The position numbers were made by a program, and so were the translations under genes. The notes beneath the pieces were generated by a model. The model saw only the letters and a program-made list of their open reading frames with translations, did no database searches and was not told where the DNA came from. Of a stretch of 64,000 nt of DNA, positions 19,510 through 29,212 are shown one piece after another (the first letter of the stretch is position 1; the number at the start of each line of letters is the position of its first letter). Source of the DNA: Marinobacterium stanieri (GTDB taxonomy: Bacteria > Pseudomonadota > Gammaproteobacteria > Pseudomonadales > Balneatricaceae); assembly GCF_900155945.1 (NCBI RefSeq), contig NZ_FTMN01000001.1:310001-374000 (forward strand), in the 5' to 3' direction.

Positions 19510-20094
19510 TTAAGAGGCGGGAGAATCCAGCAAGTGACGGGTCAGCTGCATGGTTGCCTCCATACCCGCCTGATCACGATTGAGCTTTCGCAACAAGCCG
19601 GCCCCAAGCCAAAGCTGATACAGGTTTACGGCCAGCAACTGACTATCCTTTGCCGGCAAGGATCCATCGGCAATCGCCGCATCGATCGCGCGCGCCAGCC
19701 GTTTCACCACCCTGTCGGTCCCCGCTTCCAGCGTCATCCGCATGGCATCAGAGAGGTCCGCAACTTCGGCCCCCAGCTTGATGACCAGGCAGTCTCCGTA
19801 GCGCTCTTGCCAGCGGGAAAAATACTCCAGCAACAGCTCGCGACCTGACGCCCCCCGAACACCAAAAATTGCATCCATCTCTGCCAGGTACTGACTGAAA
19901 TAGGATGCCAGCAGTGCTTCACCAAACTGCTCTTTGGACTGGAAGTAATGGTAAAAAGAGCCCTTGGGCACTCCTGCTTCTTTCAGCAACGTGCTCAACC
20001 CAACCGAACCAAAGCCCTGGCATGACAGCATCTGTCGGCCAGTTTCCAGCAAATGCTCTTTGGTGTTTTCGTGTCGGGTACTCATGCTGGGCAT
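19510..20094 (-). CDS. TetR family regulator, NemR-like
   Basis: A 194-residue regulator. The N-terminal TetR helix-turn-helix is clear (GFGSVGLSTLLKEAGVPKGSFYHYF, residues 28-51, broken here for description). VPKGSFYHYFQSKEQFG is the form found in NemR and AcuR. Cys102, in DCLVIKLGAEVADLS, lines up with the redox-sensing Cys106 of E. coli NemR, which senses electrophiles and hypochlorous acid. Two identical operators flank the gene, one 12 bases before its start and one before curA. A second ATG at 20085 could be the true start, since TATAAA abuts the first ATG and would give a nearly leaderless message. Confidence 0.92.
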   Translation of the reverse strand: MPSMSTRHENTKEHLLETGRQMLSCQGFGSVGLSTLLKEAGVPKGSFYHYFQSKEQFGEALLASYFSQYLAEMDAIFGVRGASGRELLLEYFSRWQERYGDCLVIKLGAEVADLSDAMRMTLEAGTDRVVKRLARAIDAAIADGSLPAKDSQLLAVNLYQLWLGAGLLRKLNRDQAGMEATMQLTRHLLDSPAS

Positions 20095-20106
20095 TTTATA
20101 GACAAT

Positions 20107-20122
20107 TAGACCGGTCGTCTAG
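20107..20122. promoter_or_regulatory. Probable NemR-type operator, copy 2 (regulator promoter)
   Basis: The second exact copy of TAGACCGGTCGTCTAG, 12 bases upstream of the regulator ATG and just before TATAAA on the minus strand. Binding here would give autorepression. Confidence 0.82.
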
Positions 20123-20137
20123 CTCTTTTGCTACTAC

Positions 20138-21220
20138 TTACCTGTCTGCAGTGCCTGTATCCGCAACAGCTTCCGAGAACTGCTGCCCTGCCAGGTTTCG
20201 GGCCGCCAGCCAATCCAGCTTCAGCTGGTGAATAATCCCGGTGATCATGGCCAATTCCTGTTCCAGCAACGGCATCCGGTCCAGGTCGAACGCTGACACA
20301 TCAATATCCGCAACCTCCATGAGATCTCCGAAATACGACAGCATGAACAGTGCCTTGTCACCCCGAAATTCGCAGGTAATACCAGAGCCCTGGGCACGCG
20401 CCCGAAACAACTCGTCCAGAGCGATAATGCGCTCCATCATCGCAGGCGTCAGCAGGTAACGAGCATATTGCTGATCAGAACCATACACTTCAAAACGCTT
20501 CTCAAACTCCGGGTTTTCCAGCGCAACCCTGTCCCGCCTAAGTGGTGCAGCCAGTACATTTCCCACCTTGCCGTAATCGGTTCTAACCACCGTATAACCA
20601 CTGAACGAGAACGGCATGGTCAGCAGCAAAGCGCCACCATCGTGAGCCGTGGTGCTGGAGTTACCGCTGCTGCGCTTGAGCTCCAGCTCACAAAACTCAA
20701 ACGCTACGCCATCAACAACGCCACGGATACAATCTTCGCTGGTTTTGCTGGAGTAGGATGGCAGTATCTCGAATGACTCCACCGCCTTCAGGTCAATACA
20801 GCCACTCTCGTCATATTCGTAATCACCGAAGGCCTGCAGTAACACCGGCAGCAATTTTTCTTTATATCGGCGCATATATTGAACATGTGGCCAAAACACC
20901 CAAACCCCACACCCAATAAGCGCAAACAGGGTTAGTAGTGACAAGTCACCGGAGACAAGGGTGGCAATATCCAGTATCAGTGCCGGCACCCAAAGCAGCC
21001 AACCCAGACGAAAAAACCAGGTCTTGCGCCAGTTTTTGCTGGCCAGTTTTTCCAGACGATATTGCTCCAGCGGCTCCAGCAACGGCAAAACATCACGCTC
21101 AATGATCTGCTTGAACTCGTCCGATAAAGGACTGCTCGCTTCAGGCTTGCGATATGCAGATCCATCGACCAGCTGCTTGACCGCTTCTTTTGCCTGAAAA
21201 AAGGTTCTGATAAAACTCAT
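20138..21220 (-). CDS. DUF3137 membrane protein
   Basis: A 360-residue protein of the DUF3137 family. After a charged N-terminal region come two adjacent membrane segments (about residues 68-88 and 92-112, LLWVPALILDIATLV and LTLFALIGCGVWVFW). A cytoplasmic domain follows, in which GVVDGVAFEFCELEL and FSGYTVVRTDYG are recognisable. Function is unknown, but the family is nearly always next to lemA. Its ATG overlaps the TGA of lemA in ATGA, so the two are translationally coupled and probably work as a membrane pair. Confidence 0.83.
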   Translation of the reverse strand: MSFIRTFFQAKEAVKQLVDGSAYRKPEASSPLSDEFKQIIERDVLPLLEPLEQYRLEKLASKNWRKTWFFRLGWLLWVPALILDIATLVSGDLSLLTLFALIGCGVWVFWPHVQYMRRYKEKLLPVLLQAFGDYEYDESGCIDLKAVESFEILPSYSSKTSEDCIRGVVDGVAFEFCELELKRSSGNSSTTAHDGGALLLTMPFSFSGYTVVRTDYGKVGNVLAAPLRRDRVALENPEFEKRFEVYGSDQQYARYLLTPAMMERIIALDELFRARAQGSGITCEFRGDKALFMLSYFGDLMEVADIDVSAFDLDRMPLLEQELAMITGIIHQLKLDWLAARNLAGQQFSEAVADTGTADR

Positions 21221-21789
21221 GACTTCAGAAAGTCATCAGCATTTACAGGCGCCCGATCCACTTCCGCAATCTCAAAGAAAGGCAGAGGTTTTGCTCCCAT
21301 CGCCGCAGCAATCAACGTACCGGGAAAAATCTGGATCGCATCCTTAAAGCGCCTTGCCGCAGCATTGTAGCTACGCCGTGCCGCTGCAATATGCTCCTCT
21401 ACATCAGCATACACACGCTGGGCCTCAATCATGTTGTCCTGAGACTTCAGCTCCGGGTAGTTTTCCACTGCCACCATCAGACCGGAAAGCTTGCTTTCCA
21501 AAACCGCTTCCAGCTCGAAGCGCTTTTCAGCATCCGCACGCTCAGGCGATTCGGCAGCCTTAAGCACCTCGGTGCGCAGGCGGGTAATTTCGGTCAACAG
21601 TGTCTGCTCATGCTCCATAAAGCGTGAGGCAATTTTCAGAATATTGGGAATAAGATGCGTCCGCTTTTTCAGCTGAACGTCGATGCCGGAGAAGGCTTCT
21701 TCAGCCGCGTTGCGACGAGAAACAATGGTGGCGTACCAGAAATAAAACAGCAGCAGAACAGCGACAACCGCCGCAATCATCCAGCTCAT
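21217..21789 (-). CDS. lemA: LemA family protein
   Basis: A 190-residue LemA protein. One N-terminal membrane anchor (residues 4-20) is followed by a long helical domain with the signature NAAEEAFSGIDVQLKKRTHLIPN, AVENYPELKS and YNAAARRFKDAIQIFPG. The role of LemA is not established; it is linked to envelope processes. The ATG at 21789 has AAGGACG upstream; open frame further upstream has no family similarity. It is the first gene of a two-gene unit with the DUF3137 gene. Confidence 0.92.
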   Translation of the reverse strand: MSWMIAAVVAVLLLFYFWYATIVSRRNAAEEAFSGIDVQLKKRTHLIPNILKIASRFMEHEQTLLTEITRLRTEVLKAAESPERADAEKRFELEAVLESKLSGLMVAVENYPELKSQDNMIEAQRVYADVEEHIAAARRSYNAAARRFKDAIQIFPGTLIAAAMGAKPLPFFEIAEVDRAPVNADDFLKS

Positions 21790-21901
21790 AACAACGTCCT
21801 TGTATAGACAGGTGGGGGTTACAAGCCTAGAGCCCGCACCAAAATGGGTCAAGCTTTTACAACAGCACCTCAGTCCGCTTGAATTGCTGCCGTACAAACA
21901 C

Positions 21902-21932
21902 AAAAAAAGCCCATGAAATCATGGGCTTTTTC
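21902..21932 (-). terminator. Intrinsic terminator of guaBA
   Basis: AAAAGCCCATGATTTCATGGGCTTTTTTT on the minus strand forms stem AGCCCATGA/TCATGGGCT with a short loop and a T-run. It lies 40 bases after the guaA stop. The A-rich flank makes it usable in the other direction as well. Confidence 0.88.
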
Positions 21933-21972
21933 AGTTCACTCGAGATTGAAAGCAGAAGCCTTCAAGACGCGA

Positions 21973-23553
21973 TTATTCCCACTCAATCGTAGCCGGCGGC
22001 TTGCTGGATACGTCGTAGGTGACGCGGGACACCTTGTCTACCTCGTTGATGATACGACCGGAAACAGTCTCCAGCAGCTCATACGGCAGGTGCGCCCAGC
22101 GCGCGGTCATGAAGTCGATCGTTTCAACGGCACGCAATGCAATGACGTACTCGTAGCGACGACCATCGCCCACAACACCGACAGATTTAACCGGCAGGAA
22201 CACCGCAAATGCCTGGCTGGTTTTGTGGTACCAGTCTGCCTTGTGCAGCTCTTCAATGAAGATGGCATCGGCTTCACGCAGAATCTCTGCATATTCCTTC
22301 TTCACTTCACCCAGAATACGCACGCCCAGACCCGGTCCCGGGAACGGGTGACGGTAGACCATATCGTACGGCAGACCCAGCTCCAGGCCGATCTTGCGTA
22401 CTTCGTCCTTGAACAGCTCACGCAGCGGCTCAACCAGGTCGAACTTCATGTCTTCCGGCAGACCACCCACGTTGTGGTGTGACTTGATCACATGCGCCTT
22501 GCCAGTCTTGGAGGCAGCCGACTCGATCACGTCCGGGTAGATAGTGCCCTGCGCCAGGAAACGACAGTCTTTCAGCTTTTCGGACTCATCATCGAACACT
22601 TCGATGAAGGTGTTGCCGATAATCTTGCGCTTGGCTTCCGGATCCGCTTCGCCTTTCAGACGACCCAGGAACTGGTCTTCGGCGTTGGCACGGATAACGT
22701 TTACACCCATGTTGCGGGCAAACATATCCATTACCTGCTCGCCCTCACCCTTACGCAGCAGACCGTTATCAACAAAGACACAGGTCAGCTTGTCGCCGAT
22801 CGCCTTGTGCAGCAGCGCCGCAACAACGGATGAATCGACACCACCGGACAGACCCAGCAGTACCTTCTCATCACCCACCTGCTGCTGAACCTTTTCAACC
22901 AGATCCTGGATGATGTTGGCAGCCGTCCACAGCGCTTCGGTATCGCAGATTTCACGAATGAAACGCTCCAGAATACGCAGGCCCTGTTTGGTGTGCGTCA
23001 CTTCCGGGTGGAACTGAACACCGTAAAGGTTGCGCTTGGGATCGCACATGGCCGCAATTGGTGCAGAGTCGGTAGACGCGATGGCGTGGAAGCCTTCCGG
23101 CATCTCGGTAACCTTGTCACCGTGGCTCATCCATACATCCAGCGACAGAGAACCGTTGTTGGCGATATGATCTTCGATACCTTCCAGCAAACGGCTCGGG
23201 CTATCGGCCAGACGTACACGGGCATAACCGAATTCGCGTTTGTCAGAACCGGCAACCTTGCCGCCCAGCTGCTCGGCCATGGTCTGCATGCCGTAGCAGA
23301 TACCCAGTACCGGCAACCCCATATTGAAGACACACTCGGGCGCACGAGGCGAATCCAGTTCGGTAACGGACTCGGGACCGCCCGCCAGAATGATGCCCTT
23401 GGGGGCAAATTCACGAATCGCCGCTTCATCCATGTCGAAGGCATGAATCTCACAGTACACACCGATTTCACGTACACGACGTGCGATCAGCTGGGTGTAC
23501 TGGGACCCGAAGTCCAGAATAAGGATGCGTTGCGCGTGAATGTCTTTGCTCAT
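21973..23553 (-). CDS. guaA: GMP synthase (glutamine-hydrolysing)
   Basis: A 526-residue enzyme (E. coli 525) converting XMP to GMP. The N-terminal class I glutaminase has its nucleophile Cys86 in GICYGMQTM. The ATP pyrophosphatase domain carries the PP-loop LSGGVDSSV, and the C-terminal dimerisation domain ends PATIEWE, the usual GuaA C-terminus. I chose the ATG at 23553 ([10 protein letters not shown]) to match family length; an in-frame start at 23598 is not supported. It is the second gene of a guaB-guaA operon with a 94-base gap. Confidence 0.98.
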   Translation of the reverse strand: MSKDIHAQRILILDFGSQYTQLIARRVREIGVYCEIHAFDMDEAAIREFAPKGIILAGGPESVTELDSPRAPECVFNMGLPVLGICYGMQTMAEQLGGKVAGSDKREFGYARVRLADSPSRLLEGIEDHIANNGSLSLDVWMSHGDKVTEMPEGFHAIASTDSAPIAAMCDPKRNLYGVQFHPEVTHTKQGLRILERFIREICDTEALWTAANIIQDLVEKVQQQVGDEKVLLGLSGGVDSSVVAALLHKAIGDKLTCVFVDNGLLRKGEGEQVMDMFARNMGVNVIRANAEDQFLGRLKGEADPEAKRKIIGNTFIEVFDDESEKLKDCRFLAQGTIYPDVIESAASKTGKAHVIKSHHNVGGLPEDMKFDLVEPLRELFKDEVRKIGLELGLPYDMVYRHPFPGPGLGVRILGEVKKEYAEILREADAIFIEELHKADWYHKTSQAFAVFLPVKSVGVVGDGRRYEYVIALRAVETIDFMTARWAHLPYELLETVSGRIINEVDKVSRVTYDVSSKPPATIEWE

Positions 23554-23647
23554 ACTCAGTGACTCCACCGAAAGCTGGCCGCTATGCGGCGCAAACAAAA
23601 AGTGGGGCAGCCGTTGCGCCCCACTTTCAGGTTAGTGTTGTAAAAAA

Positions 23648-25117
23648 TCAGCCCACACGATAGTTGGGGGCTTCCTTGGTAATGCTGACATCGTGCACAT
23701 GGCTCTCGGTGATGCCGGCATTGGTAATGCGAACGAATTTGGGCTTGTTGCGCATCTCTTCAACGGTTGCACAACCGGTATAACCCATGGAGGCACGCAG
23801 GCCACCCATCAGCTGATGTACCACACCGCCCATCGGGCCCTTGCAGGGCACGCGACCTTCGATACCTTCCGGCACCAGCTTCTCGGCACCGTCTTTGGCA
23901 TCCTGGAAGTAGCGGTCAGAAGAACCGGTCAGGCCAGACATCGCACCCAGTGAGCCCATGCCACGGTAGGATTTGAAGGCACGACCCTGGAACAGCTCAA
24001 CTTCACCCGGCGCTTCGTCAGTACCGGCCAGCATGGAACCAACCATTACCGCAGATGCACCTGCTGCCACCGCTTTAGCAAAGTCACCGGAGAAGCGGAT
24101 ACCACCATCGGCAATCAACGGTACGCCATGTTCACGCAGTGCTGCAGCAACGTTGGCCACTGCGGATACCTGAGGCACACCTACGCCGGCAACGATTCGA
24201 GTCGTACAGATGGAGCCCGGGCCGATACCGACCTTAACACCATCAGCGCCCGCTTCAGCCAGCGCGACAGCGGCTTCAGCCGTAGCGATGTTACCGCCTA
24301 CAACCTGCACCTGCGGGAAGTTTTCCTTCACCCAGCGAACACGGTCAACCACACCCTTGGAGTGGCCGTGTGCGGTATCCACCACAATCATGTCAACGCC
24401 GGCAGCCGCCAGTGCAGCCACTCGATCCGGTGTTTCCGGACCAGTACCAACAGCAGCGCCTACAATCAGACGACCCTGGCTGTCTTTGGCAGCGTTGGGG
24501 AAGGCCTGCGCCTTGTTCATGTCTTTTACAGTCATCATGCCGCGCAGGGCGAAAGCATCATCGACCAACAAAATCTTCTCGATGCGATGCTTACGCAGCA
24601 GCTCACGGATCACCTCGGGGTCTTCCCCCTCTTTGGCGGTCACCAGCTTGCTCTTGGGCGTCATGATAGTTGAAGCCGTTGCTTCCAGATCGTTCTCGAA
24701 ACGGACATCACGGCTGGTCACGATACCGACCAGCTCACCGTTATCGACAACCGGGAAACCGGAGAAGCTGAGCTTGCGAGAAAGCTCAATGATTTCCCGT
24801 ACAGTGGTATCAGAACTGCAGGTGACAGGATCGGTCACTACACCGGATTCGAACTTTTTGACGCGACGCACTTCGTCGGCCTGCTGTTCGATGGTGAGGT
24901 TCTTGTGGATGATACCCATGCCACCTTCCTGCGCCATGGCAATTGCCAGGCGGGATTCGGTAACAGTATCCATGGCCGCCGAGACCAGCGGAATATTCAG
25001 TTCAATACCCTTGGTCAGGCGGGTCTTCAGTGAAACGTCCTTCGGGAGTACTTCGGAGTATCCCGGAACCAGCAAAACATCATCAAAGGTGAGCGCTTCT
25101 TCAACGATTCGCAACAT
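23648..25117 (-). CDS. guaB: IMP dehydrogenase
   Basis: A 489-residue IMPDH that oxidises IMP to XMP, the committed step to guanine nucleotides. The TIM barrel is interrupted by two CBS domains (about residues 95-205) that bind purine nucleotides. The catalytic Cys is in [15 protein letters not shown], and the mobile flap region RGMGSLGAM is intact. The ATG at 25117 gives the standard [16 protein letters not shown] start. It is divergent from xseA and upstream of guaA, as in E. coli. Confidence 0.98.
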   Translation of the reverse strand: MLRIVEEALTFDDVLLVPGYSEVLPKDVSLKTRLTKGIELNIPLVSAAMDTVTESRLAIAMAQEGGMGIIHKNLTIEQQADEVRRVKKFESGVVTDPVTCSSDTTVREIIELSRKLSFSGFPVVDNGELVGIVTSRDVRFENDLEATASTIMTPKSKLVTAKEGEDPEVIRELLRKHRIEKILLVDDAFALRGMMTVKDMNKAQAFPNAAKDSQGRLIVGAAVGTGPETPDRVAALAAAGVDMIVVDTAHGHSKGVVDRVRWVKENFPQVQVVGGNIATAEAAVALAEAGADGVKVGIGPGSICTTRIVAGVGVPQVSAVANVAAALREHGVPLIADGGIRFSGDFAKAVAAGASAVMVGSMLAGTDEAPGEVELFQGRAFKSYRGMGSLGAMSGLTGSSDRYFQDAKDGAEKLVPEGIEGRVPCKGPMGGVVHQLMGGLRASMGYTGCATVEEMRNKPKFVRITNAGITESHVHDVSITKEAPNYRVG

Positions 25118-25238
25118 ACTGAACCAGCCCGTATTTCTGTGAAAAATTAAACAGGAAATTATGCATGAAAAAGAGCTTTCCTGCAATCCAAATAACGATA
25201 CCCGTGCGGCTCGTGCCCGGCTGGTTTATGATGCACGC

Positions 25239-26585
25239 ATGAACCCATCCATGCCGAATCGAAACCGTAACGCGCTCAGCGTGAGCCAGCTTAACCGAGA
25301 GGTCAAGGCGCTGCTGGAGAACTCCTTCATGACCGTTCAGGTCGAGGGTGAAATCAGCAACCTGGCACGCCCCTCATCCGGACACTGGTATTTTACTCTC
25401 AAGGATGAGCGCGCCCAGGTGCGCTGCGCCATGTTCAAGGGTCGCAACCTCAGGGTTGGCTTCAGGCCCAAGGAAGGCGATCAGGTCTGCGTGCTGGCCA
25501 AAGTCAGCCTGTATGAAGGCCGTGGTGACTTCCAGTTGATTTGCGAGCAGATGCGCGAAAGCGGTACCGGCCGCCTGCAGGCCGCTTTCGAGCAGCTGAA
25601 GCAACGTCTGTCTGCTGAAGGCCTGTTTGACCAGGCGCGTAAACGCAGCATCCCGCCCCAGGTACAACACCTGGGTGTGATCACCTCGCCATCGGGCGCC
25701 GCTATTCACGATATCCTGCAGGTACTTCAACGCCGCTGCCCATCGCTGCCCGTCGCGCTCTATCCGACCGCTGTTCAGGGTGCTGAGGCCGCGGCTCAGA
25801 TTGTACAAGCCATTGAACTGGCCAACCGGGATCAGCGCTGCGACGTGCTGATTGTAGGCCGTGGCGGTGGCTCCCTGGAGGACCTCTGGCCTTTTAATGA
25901 AGAAACAGTGGCCCGCGCCATTGTCGCCTCCCGCATCCCTGTCGTTTCAGCCGTTGGGCACGAAGTCGATATTTCCATCAGTGACCTGGTCGCCGACCTG
26001 CGTGCACCCACCCCTTCGGCGGCGGCAGAACTGATCAGTCCTGACCGAAGTATCCAGCTGCGCCAATTGGAAGTACTGTCAAAGCGGATGCACCGACAGA
26101 TCCTGCGCCAGCTGAACCAGCAGCGCATGCAGCTGCAACACCTGCGCCAGCGTCTGCGCCACCCCGGTGAACGCCTGCGCGAGCAGTCCCAGCGGCTCGA
26201 CCAGCTGGAATTGCGATTGCAACGAGCTCTGCAGCAGAAACTGCGCATGCAGGGGCAACGGTTGGAGCAACTGGAACATCGTTTGGAGCGCAGCAGCCCT
26301 CAGCGCCTGCTGGCCCGCAAGCAGGCGTTACTGACACCGCTGCAACAACGCCTCAACACTGGCATGCAGCGCTTACTGAAATACAAGCAAGAGCAACTGT
26401 CGGCACAAATGCGCCAGTTACATGGTGTCAGCCCTCTTGCCACACTGGAACGTGGCTATGCCATCGTACAGGACTCAGAAGGTCAGGCTGTTACCAGCAG
26501 CCAGCAGCTTAAAGCGGGCGATCAGCTGGTCACACAGCTGCATCAGGGGCGCGTATTCAGTACCGTCGAACGCACGGACGACTGA
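25239..26585 (+). CDS. xseA: Exodeoxyribonuclease VII large subunit
   Basis: A 448-residue XseA (E. coli 456). An N-terminal OB-fold ([22 protein letters not shown]) is followed by the catalytic domain ([45 protein letters not shown]). A long Gln-Arg-Leu-rich coiled coil (about 270-390) precedes the C-terminal segment [15 protein letters not shown]. Exo VII degrades single-stranded DNA from both ends with XseB. The ATG at 25239 gives normal length; neither it nor the next ATG at 25251 has a good ribosome site. It is divergent from guaB across 121 bases. Confidence 0.96.
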   Translation: MNPSMPNRNRNALSVSQLNREVKALLENSFMTVQVEGEISNLARPSSGHWYFTLKDERAQVRCAMFKGRNLRVGFRPKEGDQVCVLAKVSLYEGRGDFQLICEQMRESGTGRLQAAFEQLKQRLSAEGLFDQARKRSIPPQVQHLGVITSPSGAAIHDILQVLQRRCPSLPVALYPTAVQGAEAAAQIVQAIELANRDQRCDVLIVGRGGGSLEDLWPFNEETVARAIVASRIPVVSAVGHEVDISISDLVADLRAPTPSAAAELISPDRSIQLRQLEVLSKRMHRQILRQLNQQRMQLQHLRQRLRHPGERLREQSQRLDQLELRLQRALQQKLRMQGQRLEQLEHRLERSSPQRLLARKQALLTPLQQRLNTGMQRLLKYKQEQLSAQMRQLHGVSPLATLERGYAIVQDSEGQAVTSSQQLKAGDQLVTQLHQGRVFSTVERTDD

Positions 26586-26645
26586 TCCCAAGGGCTGTCT
26601 GTGTTAGGATCCCCACCCTTTCAACCCTCGAAACAGGTCAATTAC

Positions 26646-27272
26646 ATGTCAGAAGCGACATTGGAAACCATTGAACAGCGTGCCAGCTATGGCATCGGCC
26701 GCCAGATGGGCGACCAGCTGGCTCAGGGCACCTTCGATGGTGTCGACATCAACGCCGTTACCCAGGGCCTGCGTGATGCTTTCGCTGGCGAAGGCCTGCG
26801 TATCCCTGCTGAGCAGATTCAGGAAGCGTTCAACGAAATCACTGAGCGTCTGCGCGCCGAGCAGGAAGCCAAAGCCAAGGAAGCCGCAGCTGAAGGCGAG
26901 CAGTTCCTGGCTGAAAACGCCAAGCGTGATGGTGTCATTACTCTGGAGTCCGGCCTGCAGTACGAAATCGTAACTGAAGGCGAAGAAGGTGGTGACAAGC
27001 CGCAGCCTGACAGCAAGGTACGTGCGCACTATCACGGCACATTTATCGACGGCAAGGTGTTTGACAGCTCTTACGAGCGCGGCCAGCCGATCGAACTGCC
27101 GGTAGGTGGCGTAATTGCAGGCTGGACCGAAGCACTGCAGATGATGACCAAAGGTGCCAAATGGCGTTTGTACGTACCCTATCAGCTGGGTTACGGCGCT
27201 CAGGGCTCACCGGGTGGTATCCCGCCGTACTCGACTCTGGTCTTTGATGTCGAACTGCTCGATATCGTCTGA
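26646..27272 (+). CDS. fklB: FKBP-type peptidyl-prolyl isomerase FklB
   Basis: A 208-residue FKBP22-type foldase. The N-terminal helical dimerisation domain (residues 1-95, with YGIGRQMGDQLA) is followed by an FKBP domain, SKVRAHYHGTFIDGKVFDSSYERGQP through GGIPPYSTLVFDVELLDI, which holds the active-site aromatic residues (YHGTFIDGKVFDS, GYG, IPP). It speeds cis-trans isomerisation of prolyl bonds. No signal peptide is present, so it is cytoplasmic. Acidic N-terminal half and small size agree with FklB rather than FkpA. Confidence 0.93.
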   Translation: MSEATLETIEQRASYGIGRQMGDQLAQGTFDGVDINAVTQGLRDAFAGEGLRIPAEQIQEAFNEITERLRAEQEAKAKEAAAEGEQFLAENAKRDGVITLESGLQYEIVTEGEEGGDKPQPDSKVRAHYHGTFIDGKVFDSSYERGQPIELPVGGVIAGWTEALQMMTKGAKWRLYVPYQLGYGAQGSPGGIPPYSTLVFDVELLDIV

Positions 27273-27278
27273 TCTTTT

Positions 27279-27298
27279 CGGGGTGCTCAGGCACCCCG
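27279..27298 (+). terminator. Hairpin after fklB, weak terminator or attenuator
   Basis: CGGGGTGC and GCACCCCG form a perfect 8-bp stem with loop TCAG immediately after fklB. Only a broken T-tract (CTTGCTTTC) follows, and ybfF starts 20 bases on, so it is likely to reduce rather than abolish read-through. Confidence 0.5.
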
Positions 27299-27317
27299 CT
27301 TGCTTTCAGGAGCCATC

Positions 27318-28091
27318 ATGAAACTGCACTACCAACGCCTCGGACAGGGCACCCCGCTGGTCATTCTGCACGGTCTGTTTGGCAGCCTGGAAAACTGGGG
27401 GCTGCAAGCCAAGGCGCTGAGTGAGCATTTCGATATTCTGGCGGTCGACCTGCGCAACCATGGCCGATCACCACATGCCGAGCAGATTGACTACTCACTG
27501 ATGAGTGCGGACCTGCTGGAACTGCTGGACTCGCTGTCATTGGACAAGGTGCTACTGATGGGCCACTCCATGGGCGGCAAGGTCGCCATGCAGTTTGCCC
27601 TGGATCATCCCGAACGAGTGGAAAAGCTGGTTGTGGTTGATATCGCACCTGTAGCCTACGCACCACGTCACGATGAGGTTATAGCCGGCCTCAAGGCAAT
27701 TCCTCTGGAAAGCCTGAAAAGCCGCCGTGAAGCAGATGAAATTCTTGGCCAATATGTAGACGAAGAGGCAACGCGCGCCTTTCTGCTGAAGAACCTCTAT
27801 CGCAACGAGGAAAAACAGTTTGCCTGGCGCATGAACCTGAACGCCCTGGCCGAGCGCTATGCCGATATTGGCGCCGCACCTGCCAGGTCAGGAGCCCCCT
27901 ATGCAGGACCGGTTCTGTTTATCAAAGGCGGGGATTCGGATTACCTGCAAGCCGAGCACCAACAGCCGATTCAGGACAACTTTCCCAAGGCGGGTTTCAA
28001 GATTATCGCCGGCGCAGGCCACCTGCCGCATGTGGAAAAACCAGCCATTTTCACCCGACTGGTACAGCAGTTTTTCACGCCTGCTGACTGA
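27318..28091 (+). CDS. ybfF: Alpha/beta-fold hydrolase, YbfF-like esterase
   Basis: A 257-residue alpha/beta hydrolase. The oxyanion region is LHGLFGSLENW, the nucleophile is Ser84 in MGHSMGGKVA, and the catalytic His is in GAGHLPHVEKP. This matches YbfF, an acyl-CoA/short-chain esterase of uncertain biological substrate. CAGGAGCC precedes the ATG at 27318. Its last 17 bases overlap the convergent metalloprotease-like gene. Confidence 0.88.
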   Translation: MKLHYQRLGQGTPLVILHGLFGSLENWGLQAKALSEHFDILAVDLRNHGRSPHAEQIDYSLMSADLLELLDSLSLDKVLLMGHSMGGKVAMQFALDHPERVEKLVVVDIAPVAYAPRHDEVIAGLKAIPLESLKSRREADEILGQYVDEEATRAFLLKNLYRNEEKQFAWRMNLNALAERYADIGAAPARSGAPYAGPVLFIKGGDSDYLQAEHQQPIQDNFPKAGFKIIAGAGHLPHVEKPAIFTRLVQQFFTPAD

Positions 28092-28854
28092 ATATCGTGC
28101 CGGGCGGATACAGTCGGTTATAGGCGCCTGACTGGATAAGGCGCTGCTCAATGCTGCCAAGCCCGTTATCATTGGCCGCCGAAGAGCGGCCACCATCCTG
28201 AGCATCTGCTTGCTGGTTTAACACACTGCCGCTCTGGCTATCTTCTGCGCTTTCAGCCGAACTGTCATCGGTTTCAGCGCCCTCTTCACCGGGCTCAGCC
28301 TTTTCCGTTTCCATTTTCTGCAACTCGGCACGGGCATCAGCAGCCATTGCTCTGGCGCTGGCAGCAACGCGATAATCCTGAGGAGATGGGTCGGCAGGAG
28401 CCATGGCAGCACGAATGATGACTTCCGCCTTCTCCAGCGTAGCTCGCGGATCACCGCTGACGGCAGAGGTATCAATGCCAACCTCACCACCAATGGCATA
28501 CATGCGCCCATCAGGGCCTTTCTGGAAAGTGTAGGAAACAGCACCGGTGTGGCCGGCACCCGCCGCCTGATGCGCACGTTCGTGCTGGCGGACTTCTCGA
28601 TCACGTGACTGAAGCGCGTCAATAACACGCTGCTCTTCAATTACCTGAGCGCGTGTTTTGCCATCCTGTCCGTATGCCGCCTGTTCGGAAGAACTGAACA
28701 CTTCGGCACGACTGGATGCGGAAGATGAACCGGATGCTGAGGCCTCTTCATCAGCCTCAGCACCTACAGCGCGCTTACCGCCGAGATCAACGCTCGCTGA
28801 ATACCCGGTATAGCGCACCGGGGCTACAGTGGAAGAAACCAGAGGTGAGCTCAT
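28075..28854 (-). CDS. SprA-related putative zinc metalloprotease
   Basis: A 259-residue protein. A low-complexity Ser/Ala/Glu-rich N-terminal third precedes a conserved core with VRQHERAHQAAG; His91-Glu92...His95 form an HExxH zinc site. It continues to YAIGGEVGIDTS, which may give a further ligand, and a helical AARAMAADARAELQ segment. This core is the SprA-related family (putative metalloprotease). No signal peptide is visible. The C-terminal part is disordered and Gln/Ser-rich. AGGGGGT lies before the ATG. It follows an 81-residue gene by 38 bases and likely shares its promoter. Substrate unknown. Confidence 0.8.
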   Translation of the reverse strand: MSSPLVSSTVAPVRYTGYSASVDLGGKRAVGAEADEEASASGSSSASSRAEVFSSSEQAAYGQDGKTRAQVIEEQRVIDALQSRDREVRQHERAHQAAGAGHTGAVSYTFQKGPDGRMYAIGGEVGIDTSAVSGDPRATLEKAEVIIRAAMAPADPSPQDYRVAASARAMAADARAELQKMETEKAEPGEEGAETDDSSAESAEDSQSGSVLNQQADAQDGGRSSAANDNGLGSIEQRLIQSGAYNRLYPPGTIFSQQA

Positions 28855-28892
28855 GACTTTACCCCCTGATCATGTGATCAGTGCGTGCCTGA

Positions 28893-29138
28893 TCAGGCGC
28901 GAGTATCGATCAGATTACCCAAGACTTCGTCAGCCTGATTGACGACCTTGGTAGATGCGGCCTCGGTAGTAGCCTCCAGCGTAGACTGGGCAACTGCCGG
29001 ATTGACTTCACGGCCGGAAGACAAGCTGGTGTCTTCAGGTTTACCACTGCCCTGCACGTCACCGGACGCTTTGGGGGCATTATCCAGAGTACGATTAGTA
29101 TTGAACAGACCACTGTTCTGAGCAGCTGTAACGTTCAT
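28893..29138 (-). CDS. Small hypothetical protein upstream of the SprA-like gene
   Basis: An 81-residue protein I do not recognise. It is rich in Ser, Thr, Asn and Ala, starts MNVTAAQNSGLFNTNRTLDN, and ends with a short predicted helix, TKVVNQADEVLGNLIDTRA. No signal peptide or membrane segment is evident. AGGTGAAGC before the ATG and a plausible promoter further upstream support it as real. The C-terminal helix resembles ends of small motility-linked proteins, but this is only an impression. It is the first gene of a two-gene unit with the metalloprotease, so it may be its substrate or partner. Confidence 0.7.
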   Translation of the reverse strand: MNVTAAQNSGLFNTNRTLDNAPKASGDVQGSGKPEDTSLSSGREVNPAVAQSTLEATTEAASTKVVNQADEVLGNLIDTRA

Positions 29139-29181
29139 GCTTCACCTGACCTTGCGGGCTTTGACCCGAATCTTGTGACCT

Positions 29182-29198
29182 GTGACATCAACTGTCAC
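29182..29198. promoter_or_regulatory. Palindrome in the leader of the small-protein/SprA unit
   Basis: GTGACATCAACTGTCAC is a perfect 6-5-6 inverted repeat just downstream of the predicted -10 box. Part of it is repeated directly alongside (TGTGACC TGTGACA). It could be an operator or an RNA hairpin. Confidence 0.45.
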
Positions 29199-29212
29199 CT
29201 GTTTACAGGGCC

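Noticed and set aside
20085-20109. TATAAA directly before the regulator ATG as a TATA-like start signal
   Set aside because: Treated only as a possible -10 box; there is no -35 at the right distance, so I did not list a promoter.
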